64,000 nucleotides of DNA from Monocercomonoides exilis (taxonomy: Eukaryota > Preaxostyla > Oxymonadida > Polymastigidae), in the NCBI GenBank assembly GCA_001643675.2, contig LSRY02000044.1, forward strand, positions 456,501 through 520,500, read 5' to 3'. The translations under genes were made by a program, and so were the position numbers. The stretch's first letter is position 1; the number at the start of each line of letters is the position of its first letter. Below are positions 23,503 to 35,400 of this stretch, piece by piece. The notes beneath the pieces were generated by a model that had not been told where the DNA came from, did not search any database, and saw only the letters and a program-made list of their open reading frames with translations.

Positions 23503-24439
23503 TCACCATCTTGTTTGAGGGCAAACGTGATTGTACTTCTGTGCATGAGCAAGACTGTGATTTTGGGTTCGGCAATTCTTCCCCCACCAGCAATCTGGCT
23601 TCCCTTTCATTGCAGCAGGAATTAAATTAGGATCAATTTGCTCTCTAAATTTCAAGAAAAGTACACCCGCAACTTTGTTGAAACAATAAGTACAGCATTC
23701 AGTATTCTGCGTTATTTTTATGTTTGTTTGAGGTATTTCAAAATTTTTCCAATTGTCGTCGATTTCAACATTTTGTAAAATTTCTTTCCAAGCTTGACCT
23801 GGTGTGACATGTAAAACATCTTTCATTAATACTCTTAAATTTTGCGTTTCAACTTCATTTTCCATTAAAATTCCAATCGGCAGATCGTTCAAAACTTTTG
23901 AAGACAAAGGTTCACCTGGAAATACCCCACAACGTTCGCACATTTTTGTTCCCGGTGCAGTCAAAATATTAAATGGAATTGGAGTAATTTTCTTCATTGT
24001 AAAAACATCTTTATTCTTTCCTGGATTTGCTTTTATGCCGTCATGATTAAAATGGACGGTGCCGGCTCCAGAAATGGTTGCAGTAACCAAACTGTTAAGT
24101 TCATCGTCCGCTTTTATTGCTAAAAGAATGTGACGTGGACACACTCTCTTTGATTTCATTTTCTTACAAGCTCCCCCAGCTAATTCTAGTATTTCTGCAG
24201 CAAGATATTCCTAATGAAATGAATTTAAAATATTTTAAAAATTGAAAGTTCAAATTCAAATTCAAAAAATCCATTCACAATATGCAAACCAGAACTCCTG
24301 CTGTGTAAATAGCGGCTGACGGACTAACTCTGGATTTGTTATATAAATAATTCTTTAAATAACGATGAATACGTCCAACAGGAAATATTAGTCCTGATTT
24401 AATAGAACGTGAATGAATTCTTGCCTTTGGATGATTCAT
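23503..24439 (-). CDS. Histone H2A fused to CHFR-type Cys-rich region and PBZ finger
   Basis: Exons 24290-24439 and 23503-24210, one 79-bp intron (GTTTGC...ATTAG); 285 residues. Residues about 9-105 are an H2A histone fold: [49 protein letters not shown]. The nucleosome acidic-patch residues are kept (E51, E56, E59, D85, D86, E87). The C-terminal half follows the end of the mitotic checkpoint ubiquitin ligase CHFR: CERC (141-144), AWKEIL, CCTYC (222-226), [13 protein letters not shown] and the PBZ finger [12 protein letters not shown]...HAQKYNH with C257, C263, H272 and H278, then VCPQTR. PBZ fingers bind poly(ADP-ribose). CHFR's FHA and RING domains are absent. Histone fold and PBZ regions lie in one uninterrupted exon, so the fusion does not rest on splicing. 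A chromatin-borne PAR reader is the inferred role; start ATG 24439 precedes the basic tail. Confidence 0.88.
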
Positions 24440-24965
24440 AAAGTTTTTTTCTTTGTAAAAATTAAATGCTAAAAAGAATTTATGTCAAAAAAGTGCGATT
24501 AATATCCGCAACGAAAAAGAATTTGCGATTTTTCAAACAAACAATATTTGAAATAGAAAACAACAATTCTTATTAATTTTATGATGGGAATTGACTGTTG
24601 TTCAATTAGAATTCCTCTTTGAGTTTTTTGTACGATAAATAAGAAATACAACGACTGCATATCTCTGAGATTTATAAAAATTGTATAATGATATCGGAAT
24701 GACTAAATTGTAATATTTATTCCTCAAAAAATAATCTAAAAGTTCTGAATATTGAAAAAAAAAAGAAAGAAAAAGAAATTGATGAATAACGCATGAAATA
24801 ATAATAAAAATATTTTAAATAAATCAATTAGTAATAAACAAAACAACAAAAAAGAAGAAAAAAATTATTTCTATCGATTGCAAACTTAAACTAAATACAA
24901 ATATTTCCTCTTTTTTCACTTAATCACCAAAAACAAATTCAAAACAACTAAAACAGAATAAAATA
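24440..24965. other. AT-rich spacer between two minus-strand genes
   Basis: It lies between the 3' end of the HAD phosphatase gene and the start of the H2A-fusion gene, whose promoter it should contain. Runs of A and AAG-like tracts (24749-24777) only; no gene seen. Confidence 0.5.
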
Positions 24966-26169
24966 TTACTCAATTTTTGAATCAGCTTTCTCTTCATCTG
25001 TCATTAAGAATGTTCCGTTGAAAAAAACCCTATTCACCATCCTTCCAACAGCACTTTCCATATTTGACCAATTCAAAACTTCCTTTGCAGCTTTTTTCGC
25101 AACATCAAAAGAATTTGACGGAGCAAATGATAATCCGCTCATTTCGAGCTAATAATATTTTCATTAATAAATTTGAATATGTAAACATTTATCATGTTAG
25201 AGAAAAAATAATTGATAACATCAACAGTTTGTTAATCTGTCATACCATATCAACGTCATTTGCCGAATCTCCTATTGATACAACTTCATCCATTTCACAA
25301 TGAATATAATTTCTACACAGCCACTGAAGAGCTGGTCCCTTCCCTCCATCTGTTGGAATAACCTCACAAAAATACGCTTTTGTAATTAAAGCACGAGAAG
25401 ACAAAGGCAACACTTTGCTTATTTCAGGTAAAATTCTATTGAATAAAAATATTTTGTATCAAAACCGAAAAAACAATACTCAACAAAAGCAAACTTTGAT
25501 GATACAGCAATTGGATCTTCTGTGATAAACAATTTCGTTGGTGGGGATTCGAGACACATTTTCCGTATTGCTTCATAATCAACCTTTAGAGGCTGAATGT
25601 TTGTTATTCTTAAATGTTCAAGATTGTAAGGATTTTGGCAAGTATAAACCAAATGAGTTGTACTGTAATAAAACTCTTTAAATTGTGAAATAAAGATTGA
25701 ATAATGAAACAAATTCCTACCAAGATTGAGATTGTTTTTTTGAGCATAATCAACAACAACATTTATCGTATCATTTGAAAGGACTTTTGTGCAAATCGGC
25801 TCCATTTTGTCCACCTTCACTATTTCACATCCACATGAACCTTGAAAAAAATATGAAAATTTCTTTAAAAATTTCAAAAGGTTCATAAACGCCAACCGAT
25901 TATAAATGCTCCATCCTTTTCGAGTCCAATTTGTTTGAAACGATTTTCAATATCATAAGCCCTTCTTCCTATTAAATTATTTAAACACGACTTCAACTTG
26001 AATTGGTTGTAATCTCCGAAAGCACACCACTTGACAAAACAACATTTACTCCCAATTTCTGTAATTCTCTCAGAATTCTGGAATCATATTTTGAAATTGT
26101 CATATCTTCTCTCAAAAGAGTGTCATCTAAATCGCAAGAAAGAACTTTATAATCCTTTGTTAAAGTCAT
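24966..26169 (-). CDS. HAD-superfamily phosphatase, Cof type, six exons
   Basis: Exons 26028-26169, 25897-25968 (or 25891-25968), 25711-25840, 25480-25662, 25246-25435 and 24966-25148; about 299-301 residues. All four HAD motifs are present: nucleophile and acid CDLDDTL (D13, D15), motif II VVLSSGR, the motif III lysine in DGGKGPALQWL, and motif IV SIGDSANDVDM. The cap between motifs II and III is of the Cof (IIB) class. These enzymes remove phosphate from sugar phosphates, nucleotides or flavin precursors in the cytoplasm; the substrate cannot be read here. Exon 2 can end at either of two donors six bases apart (GTTGGC or GTTTAT), adding or dropping two residues. Intron 3 (25663-25710) is 48 bp, divisible by three and free of stops, so retention would also give a full protein. 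Confidence 0.87.
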
Positions 26170-26462
26170 TAAACAAAAGAAAAAATTTTATTGAAAAAGA
26201 GTTTTATAATGGAATACAAAAACAAATGAAATTGACGAATGGTTTCAAATATAAATTTGAATAATCTATCACAAATAAATGAATAACAGCAATAACAAAA
26301 AACATAATTTAGGCAGTTACACATTTTAAAATGTGAAAATAAAATTTTAACTTTCTGTACTTGACAAAAAAAGAATACAACACAACGAAAAATTGAAAAC
26401 AAATTCAACAAGAACAAATTTGAAAGATAAGCACCATTGAAGAAAAATTATGTTTTCTAGTA
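26170..26462. other. AT-rich spacer
   Basis: 293 bp between the 3' end of the giant BEACH gene and the start of the HAD gene, both minus. The HAD promoter must be here; nothing else was recognised. Confidence 0.4.
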
Positions 26463-29400
26463 TCAACTTAATTCAAAATCGTTGAATGAGCCAGAAAAGC
26501 GTCCTTGGCTTATAATTCCTGAATTAAAGATTTCTGAAAAGCATTTTTCACAAGTATTAACTTCTTTTCTCTTTGCTGCAGAAACGCCAACAAGCGAAAA
26601 TGTCTTTTCACTCAGACAATTTGTACAAAACATGTTTCCGCACACTCCACATGCGCTTCCGCTTGTAAGGCCTCCCAATTTCTTTCCGCACTTGAAGCAA
26701 ACAGTATCTTTTTCTTTCTTCTCTTCTGAAAAATCTTTTCTTTTGAATTCAACAGGCATCAAAACATTGATAGCGCTAACTCCATTCCCGCAAACGAGGC
26801 TGAGGCCGTCTTTTGAGGAAAACAGTTTTGTGACGCTTCCTCTGCTTTTGACCATAAATGGAATGAAGTTTGATAAAACGGATTTATATGTGTCGTTCTG
26901 AAGATGAATGGAAGGGTGAGGATTAAGATCAATAAACATAAGAGATCCATTCTTGCGAAGGATAGATAATGATTCGAATACTCGACAGAAAGAAAAACGA
27001 GAAACCAATTTTTTTGGAATCATCGAAGAGCTAATTTCATTGCAAGATGGAAATTGAATTTTATCAATATGATTTGAACTTTGCGTCAAATAGTGATCAT
27101 ATTCAGGCAAATCTTCATTTGGTGTTAATATTCGAACTTTCACTAACGAAACAGGCTTTGAAGCAGAACCAAAAAGTGCCCCCTTTCTAAAATACCTTTT
27201 CAGATCTGCAGAAGAAGAGAATGTGGCTGAAGAAAAACTAAAAGATGATCGAGAAGGCGGAGGAACAGGATATTTGCGAAGGTCGATAGAAATTGTGCTT
27301 GGATCAAATGTCAAATGCTTTCGACTTGTCCTGTTGGAAATAATAGAAAAAGCAGAAGAAGGTTTTTCATCAGAGCAAATGAAGAGCTCTCTTTCCACAT
27401 CGCGCTTTTCATTCAGTTCTTTTTCTGCTTCGGGCATCTTGATGTTCCAAATAAGTTCTGTCTCTAATTCCCTTCTGCTTTCAGACACCTGAGCAGTTGC
27501 ATGCTCAATGCAATTGCTGAAGATGTGCTCAACGATACAGCTGCTGATTTCAGAAGAAGAAGAAGCAGCTCTCCAAAACAGAGAGATCGGAAGGGAAGAA
27601 GAATAAGGGAAAATGGAAGAATCAAGAGATGCTTTTGAGGAAATTGAATAATTTGAAGGAGAGATTGAAAGATCAACTTCATCAGATGTCTCAAGACATG
27701 TTGATGACAAGTGAAGAGAAGAAGATGAAGCAGCCGAGTAATGTTTGTCTTTGGTCAAAAAATTGTTTTTCTTCTTCTCTAATTGAGTTTCAGACGAACT
27801 CTGACTAACATTTCTCATTTTTGTTTCATTCTTCATAGCAATATCCAAATAACAAGCAGGCAAACATTTGGAAATATTCCATATAACTCCACCTTTTTCT
27901 GCATTTGAGACGATATGTGCGACCTGTCGCCAACTCAATCCTTTTAACTGTGGCCGTTGAGCTCCTTCAAAAACAAGCACAGAACCTTTTGATGTGCCAA
28001 TAACATAACACGAACTAATGGATTTTTCATGAACCTTGCGATATTCAGCTAAATATTCAATGACTTTTTCTCTGATTTCTTTCAATGAAAATTCTGTCTT
28101 CTGCTCTTCTTTTTGTTCATCTTGACTACTAGAAATCGAAAGAGAATCTGCTTCATATTCGTTTTTGTTCTCTTCATTTTGTTCTTTTGGAGAATCTATC
28201 TGCTCCATATCTATATTTTCTTTCCCCTTTTCAATTTCTTCATCATGTTGAGTTTTAGTTTCTCCGAAAAAGTCAAGCGACTTTATGCTCAGATTGCAAC
28301 TTCTTGATTTTTCCAACCCTTTTCTTGAAATGCTTAACGCTGTTATTTCCTCGTCATCTGATACAACAGCTTCTCCACAAATGACAGCAGAGCCATTTGA
28401 ATTCCACTTCCAAAGCTTATTTCCATTGCTTGCAATGATCGAAGTTGAACCTTTTTCAATGATGAGCGTTTCTATTGGATAGCTTTCAGGTAAATGTATT
28501 GGAAGTGTTTCGAAGTTAAACATGCATTCGTTTTCATCAACAGGTGCGTCTTTTTCAATTGTCTCACAATTGTTTCCATTGATATTGTTCATTTCCTCGA
28601 ATAATCCTTCATTTGAATCAGATGCGCACCGATCGTTCATTAATGAGAAATTTCTTTTTGTCTCGATATTATTGCATTCATCATATTCATTTTCGTTTCT
28701 CATCAATTGACTTTTATGTTCGGCAACAATATCCCTGAGTGTATTTGTAACAATGCAATTTGCGTAAAGTGGTCTACGAGAAACAACAAGATCGTTTGGA
28801 AGACATCCACCTGACTTGTTTTTGACTTGAGATCCGTTTGCAATGCAAGCCAATGGCAATTCATTTCCACCATTTCTCCACTTTGATTCATCAGCATTTT
28901 CGCTGTCAGTTCGAAATTGAGCAATTTGGGGAGTTGACAAGCTCGGCACAACAGACACACACCAGCGCAGCTGCAGCCTCTTCATATCCCACACAACAAC
29001 CATTCCGCTGCAATCACCAGAAGCACAAATTCCGGCTGAAGAATCAGTGGCGATGGATATTACAGGATGACGATGAGCATATAATCGAGCAATTACATCA
29101 CATCGCATTTCATTGAACAAAATTTGAGGCTGAACAAAGGATGCAGTCTTTGTTGAGATAGAATCCAAAAATTGATTGGAATTTTGTCTAAAGATAGATT
29201 GGATGTCTGACTTTTGATTCAAAAAGTTTGGCGATGAAGCTTTCTCTCTCTCTCGTTCATTTGCGCCTTTTACAGACAAAGCATGCACCCACTCTTCATA
29301 ATCGTTGTCCTCTGGAGGGAAGAAGCTGGATGAAGATTCAGAAGGAAAAGGAGAATTCCTGAATATGAATCCTGACGCCGCCCTCCCTATAAACCGCTGC

Positions 29401-32400
29401 TGATAAATATTGTTATAATGGCGAATGATTGAGGCACCTGGGCCCATTACAAGATATGTGTGCTTTATTAACGAAGCAAGTGACTGAGGAGTGTTTGATA
29501 CTGATGGGGAGGACGGAGCAACATTTGAAGAATGCGCAGAAGGCGGAGAAGTGACAGAGTGAGGAAGGAGCATTGACACAGCAGATGTTAAAGTCGATAA
29601 TGAAAGAGAAGAAGCTTGACGAGTTAATAGAGCCTTTCTTGAAAAAGACATAGATCTGACCAAACGCTTTGGAGGCGAGCTTGTTGAATCTTTTTCTTCA
29701 GCCATCTGAGCTGAAGCGAAAAAGTTTTGATTGGCTGAAGTTGTTTGTTTTGGGGTTTGAAGAGAAGATGCATCAAAAGATGCGCATCCATTTTTTGGTG
29801 GAGAGACTTGTGATGAATGTGCTTCAGGCATTAGATATGAATCTGTTGAGTTATTCATTTGCATCGAAGACGGGAGAATTGAAGTGTCAGCTGAAAATTG
29901 ATTCACCATTCCCTGATTCGAAGGTGTCGATACAGACATATACCCCATCAGATACGATTCGTCGTCATTTTTGCCTTCATCATAGGATGAATTCAACTGT
30001 GAGAACTTTTGTTGTGATGAAGGGCTAAAGCTATTCTTATCAGGAGCAGACATCTCATTCTGTAGCACTTTGACAAGACCTGTCATTGAACTATCCCACA
30101 AGCCGAATCCCAGAGACATACCGCTCCTCTTCTCAATCGAAAACAATGTTGAATACAAACTCTGCAACAGTGACTTATCAGCAGCAGAAGAAGACAGCTG
30201 ACCTAGCGAAGCAGCTGCCATCTGAGCTGCTTCCTGAGCGTCTGCAATGTCTACAATTTGAGCAGTTTGTGACTGCTGCAGTGAGCGTGCTGATGAATAT
30301 GAGTGCTGTTCGAGCAATGCGCGGTCAATATCAAATCCAGAACCAACTGCAAAGCCGTTGACATCCACAGACACAATCTCTCGATTGCCGCTGAGTGATC
30401 TTATGCTCACGTCTTTTGAAGCATTCTTTTTGACCTTTCCTAAAGCCATTTCCCCTAATTCAGCAGATAAAGATGGATTAATTGTTATATATCCGTAACC
30501 TTCAAATTCTTCTTTTCTGTTTTTCCGACTCTTTCGTTCACATATCCCAAATCCATTCGTTCCAATTTTCCATTTCATTCCTGTGCTTGCCCAATCGCTT
30601 AACTCTCCACCAAACATGCCTCCAAACGCTTTTGCTCGCTCTCTCTCTTTCTGTCTCCTTTTCTCATCTCTCTCTTTTTCCTTTTCCTTTTCCTTTTCCT
30701 TTAGCTCACCACAAACTGTTGCACCAACGAGCGGAGTAACTGTTGACAGTACAGAAGAGCTGGGGAAGAAAGGAGAGCAGCCAAATAGTGTCTTTTGCTG
30801 AGACTCATCCGACGTTGTGAATCTCCACACAGCCACAACACCATCTTCACCGCCTGTGATTAGTGTGAATCCAAGATCAGATGACGTATGCGTCTTGACT
30901 TCCTGTCTACTTTGTGACGAATACAAATCGCTTTTGGAAGAGTGGGAGAATTGGTGAAGGCCGACAGGATGTACCATTGTTTTGTATGGGTGTGCAGTTG
31001 ATGTGGATGTGGGAGATATAAACACATGTGTCGATTGCGAAGGAGTGGGAATTGACAACGAAAATTCTTCCTGTTCCTTTGTTGGTAATGTTGACCGTAT
31101 TGGACTAACAGAATATGAAAGAGAAGGAGAAAGAATCTTTCGCGAAACAGTTGAAGAGAATGATGTTGATCGTGAAACAGGCTGATAATTTGTATCAGAA
31201 GCTGGCATTGCAACTGAAGAAGTGCGAGATTGGATTGATGATTTGGACGAAGAATCTTCTGGTAATTGCTGAGGGCGAGAAGCTTCAGATGTTGATGAAT
31301 CAAGAGATGGATGAGAAGATACATCTTCTTTTGTTGTTGCTTCTGTTATTTGAGTTGTGTCAACATTTTGTGCTTCTTTTTGAGCTTCTGTCGCATCTAA
31401 CTGTGCTTCACTTTCAGAAGATGAAGATTGTTCATTTGGATGAACTTCTCTATGCTTGATAGTAAAAGGAGACATTGTTGATAGATCATCTGTCTGCAAC
31501 GATATTGGCAAAGACAGCGCATTCATTGAAGGAATTATGAATGATTCGTTCGCTTCTCCATCTTCAATACTTTGTTGTGTATGGCTCAATGATAGGTCAT
31601 TAGTCAGATCTTCTTTTGAACTTTTGTCATTTGATGAATCAGAAGAAAAATCGAGAGGAAGAGGAAGCGGTGGAGTAGACAGAAGGTCATGCTGTTTTGC
31701 CTCTTCTTCTTTCACTAATTTTTCAATATTTCTTTTCTTTTCGTTCTCTTTCTCTGTATTAAGTTTTGTATTAATTTCTGTGTCAGGTGATGAAGAGCTT
31801 GCTTGCTGTAATGATTCCGTTGAAATTTCATCACCAGTGCTATCAGAACCAATGACAAGCATGCAAGATTTTTCTGTTATGCTTTTTTTATTTTTTTCTT
31901 CGTTTGCCTTTCTTTTTGCGATCTTTGAGCTTCTTATCTCCTCTACAACACTCAAAAGATAGTCACTTCCACCAAATTGAGCAAAATCCACCTGCTTCTT
32001 TGGAAGCTGAGGAACAGAACCTGTTTTTAAAGAAAGACTCGATGAAAAATCAACAAAAAGAGTGTCAAGTGTCAAAAGCAGTGTCCGTGACAGCCCCTTT
32101 GCGATTGTGCGATTTGTGAGAAGAGAAATAAGTTGCTGGGCTGTTTCATCGTTGCTTTCCTTTAATTCTAAGTCAACTGCAGATTGATGAATATTGCTAC
32201 GTGAAATCGACTGAGGAGAGAGTTTTCTTTTTAATTTGAATAAATGTTGCTCAGAATCACAATCCTTATTATTCTTAACTTCATTCGTTTGTACTGAAGG
32301 ACCAGCAAACAACTGAGACAGCATGTCGAATGAGGAGTGAGGAAACAGCATTCCATTGTCCATCAATTTCAATGACTTCACGCTCAGCTCACACAACAAC

Positions 32401-35400
32401 TGGCTCTCCTCTTCAGAAATCTCGTCCACAATCGCATTCTGCTTTTCCCAGCCAATTCCACAGCCAACGTAAGGAAATATCTCGCTTTTGTCTTTAGCCT
32501 GCACAGCTCCTCCATAAAACGCAGCTGCTGTGATTGCGCCATTGTGCATGTTTTCGTGTACAGACAGGACTGACGATGAAGAAGTAGAAGAGCACACACG
32601 AAGAGCATTGTCACTCCCTGCAAAGCTGATATACATTCCTTTGCTGTTTGGTATGAAAATGCGTTTTGGACCAATGCTTTCGATTCGATTCTGAAGAAGA
32701 TCTGTATTCTGTTTGACTCTAATGTCAGATATTGACAAAGACAACGAAGGATGAGGCATCTGAGAAGAAAACTGAGTCACTTGCGGTAAAGACGATGATG
32801 ACATGGTCAGTGCCGATGATTTCAAAGGCAAATATGGATCAGACGGTGCTGCTGCTGAAGACATTGATGCTGAGCGAGCGGACGTCAACGAAGAAAGAAC
32901 TCCAGAAGCACTCGCTGAAGAAGCTGATGAAGGAAGTGATTGCGAAAAGCTTTTAACAGAAAGAGCATCAAGCGGATAATCAAACAAATTTGGCTGAGGA
33001 GCATGCACCTTCTTTGAAGGATGGGGTTTGAGAAACAGCTGAGAAGGTGTTTGACCGAAGTTGTTTATCTGTGCAATAACACTCTTTTTAGTGATCTTGT
33101 CATTGATTGAAGCAATGTCAACAGAACCTTCATATGTCAGGAAATGGAATGTGTTCAGTGCTTTCACTGCTTTTGGTCCTCGCTGTAGGCATCCGAAGAT
33201 GAGATCAATCCAGTGATTGAGATTCTCAGAAACATATTGTGATTCAAGAGCAGCTCTGTGAATGGCTATGAATCTCTCAGGGTCTTTGTGTGCCCATTGA
33301 GGCAGAATGACATCATGTGTGGGTGTGCCAATTGGGGGAGATGGTAAAATAGCTGATGAGATTGACGAAGGCAGCTGATCAAGAGATAAAAATGATGAAA
33401 GAGATTCTGTGTAATGATGACTGACTCTGTCTTTTGATAAGTCAGAAAGGTTCTTTTGTTTTCTACTGTGCCTGTTACGACGGCGAGGTCGAAGCCTTTG
33501 CGGATTTGAAAGATACATCTTAGTTTTTTCTCTAATCAAAGACATCACAGAAGAAGAAGTCGGTAGCGCTGAGCTTGGGGATGAATGAGAATCTGATAAA
33601 GACTGTTCATTTGACGAAGGAAGGACAAGTCCACTTTCCAGAACGGATGTTCGATAACCCAGTTGTGCAAATGGCAGATGAGAGCGGAGGAAATTGGCAG
33701 TTGTGAAGAACTCTGGAATCAGCTCTTTAAAGTCATACACAAATCCTTCGCTTGCGCACTGCCAAACTTCTCCAACTGAATGGAATATTCTGTCTGGCAC
33801 ATCAAACTTTCCACTGTGAATGTGCTTTTCAAGAGTGGTATATGGCTCAATTCTAGTCAGATAGAAAAGCACAATCCCTGCATTCGAATAATGCGAACCG
33901 AAATGATACGGCTGAGACTGGAATGTGAAGTTGATCGAGGGAGAAGGTATTGTGGGAACTGATGAAACAAAGCCAGATCCTGATGAAGATGAAGCTCCTG
34001 ATGATTGCTGATTTGATATTTGCGCTTTTTCCTTGGTTCTTTCTTTCATTCGTTCGTTTTGAAGCTGCTTTAAAGTGGTTTCAATATCATGCCATCTTCT
34101 GAAGTTCTGCTTTGAACGGAAAAACGATTGGTCTTCAATAACTCGATTGGTGTTCACAGCTTCTGAATGGATGGAGTTTATCAGCAGCAATGAATCCGCT
34201 GGAATTACTATAGGCTCATCAGACGTTCCACTCATTCCGTCTCCGCTCTTCAAAGACTGTACAGCATCCATCTTAGCAACTGTCAGCATGTTCTCAAATT
34301 GGTCTTTCGCTTTTTTCCTTCTTTTCTCAGTCTGCGCTCCCATTGGCTTCGAAAGATCTCTATAAGAATCTTTGTTTATCAAATCCAGATCAGGAGACAT
34401 TGAATTATACTCCTTCAGAACCCATGGAAACACAGGGTATTGGTTCAGATCTTTCATTGTTCTACCTGCTGCTGTGTTCAAAAGCATTAAATAGCGGAAG
34501 TTGGACATCTGCCCTTTTTGCCATTTTTCTGTTGCTTCGTTCAAAGTGGTGAAACGATAGTACCCGTCTTCATCTTGTTCGAGCAATGGAGTCGTTCCAG
34601 AAACAGATGCAATAATGCCAGGCTCTGCTGAGGCTGCAACAAACTCTTTGTGATGAGGTTGATAATACGGATTTAGAGCTGACACAGCAATTGATAGCTG
34701 AGTGTATGCTGCTTTTCTAACCAAAGCATCAGGGAAAATGAGAAACAGAGAAGTTTGTGTTAGAGAAATTAGCTCAAGTGCTGTAGGCATCAGAGTAAAG
34801 CGGAGAGGCTGTATTTCAATGATGTCTGAAAGCTGATATGTTTGAGTGAACGGTAGAAGTTGATGACATCCACTTCGTTTAGCTAAATCAGATGATTGAA
34901 GAACATGGAATGCTCGACGTAATGTTTCAGTCCCATCTGCAAGTGAGTTGAATATGGAAGAGAAATCTGAGTTAGACAAAAGCTTTGAAGTCAAATCAAT
35001 TCCTTCCTTGATATCTGTTGTGGAATTATAAACACAATTATTTCCATCAGTTGCACTGACAATTGGTGAAGAAGAAGATGATGAAGCACACATTGCACAC
35101 TCACAAACAGTTTTAAGCTGATGCTGAACAAATTCATTGTAATATTTCACAAAAGAACTTGAATTTATACAACCACTATCTTCGTATTTTGAAAGGAAAA
35201 GCATTGAAGCTATTGCGAATAAAGAAAATGGTGCATGAATCAAAGCAGAATCAGGATGATTAAGAGGATACTTATTTATTTCATTACCAGCTTTATTCGT
35301 TCCTTTTTCACTTTCAGAGGATAATAAGAAATTAGAGTCATCATCCAATCTTTCTTCTTCGTCCTCAAAGTAACTGCTGATTGAGTTTGTCTTTTCATTT

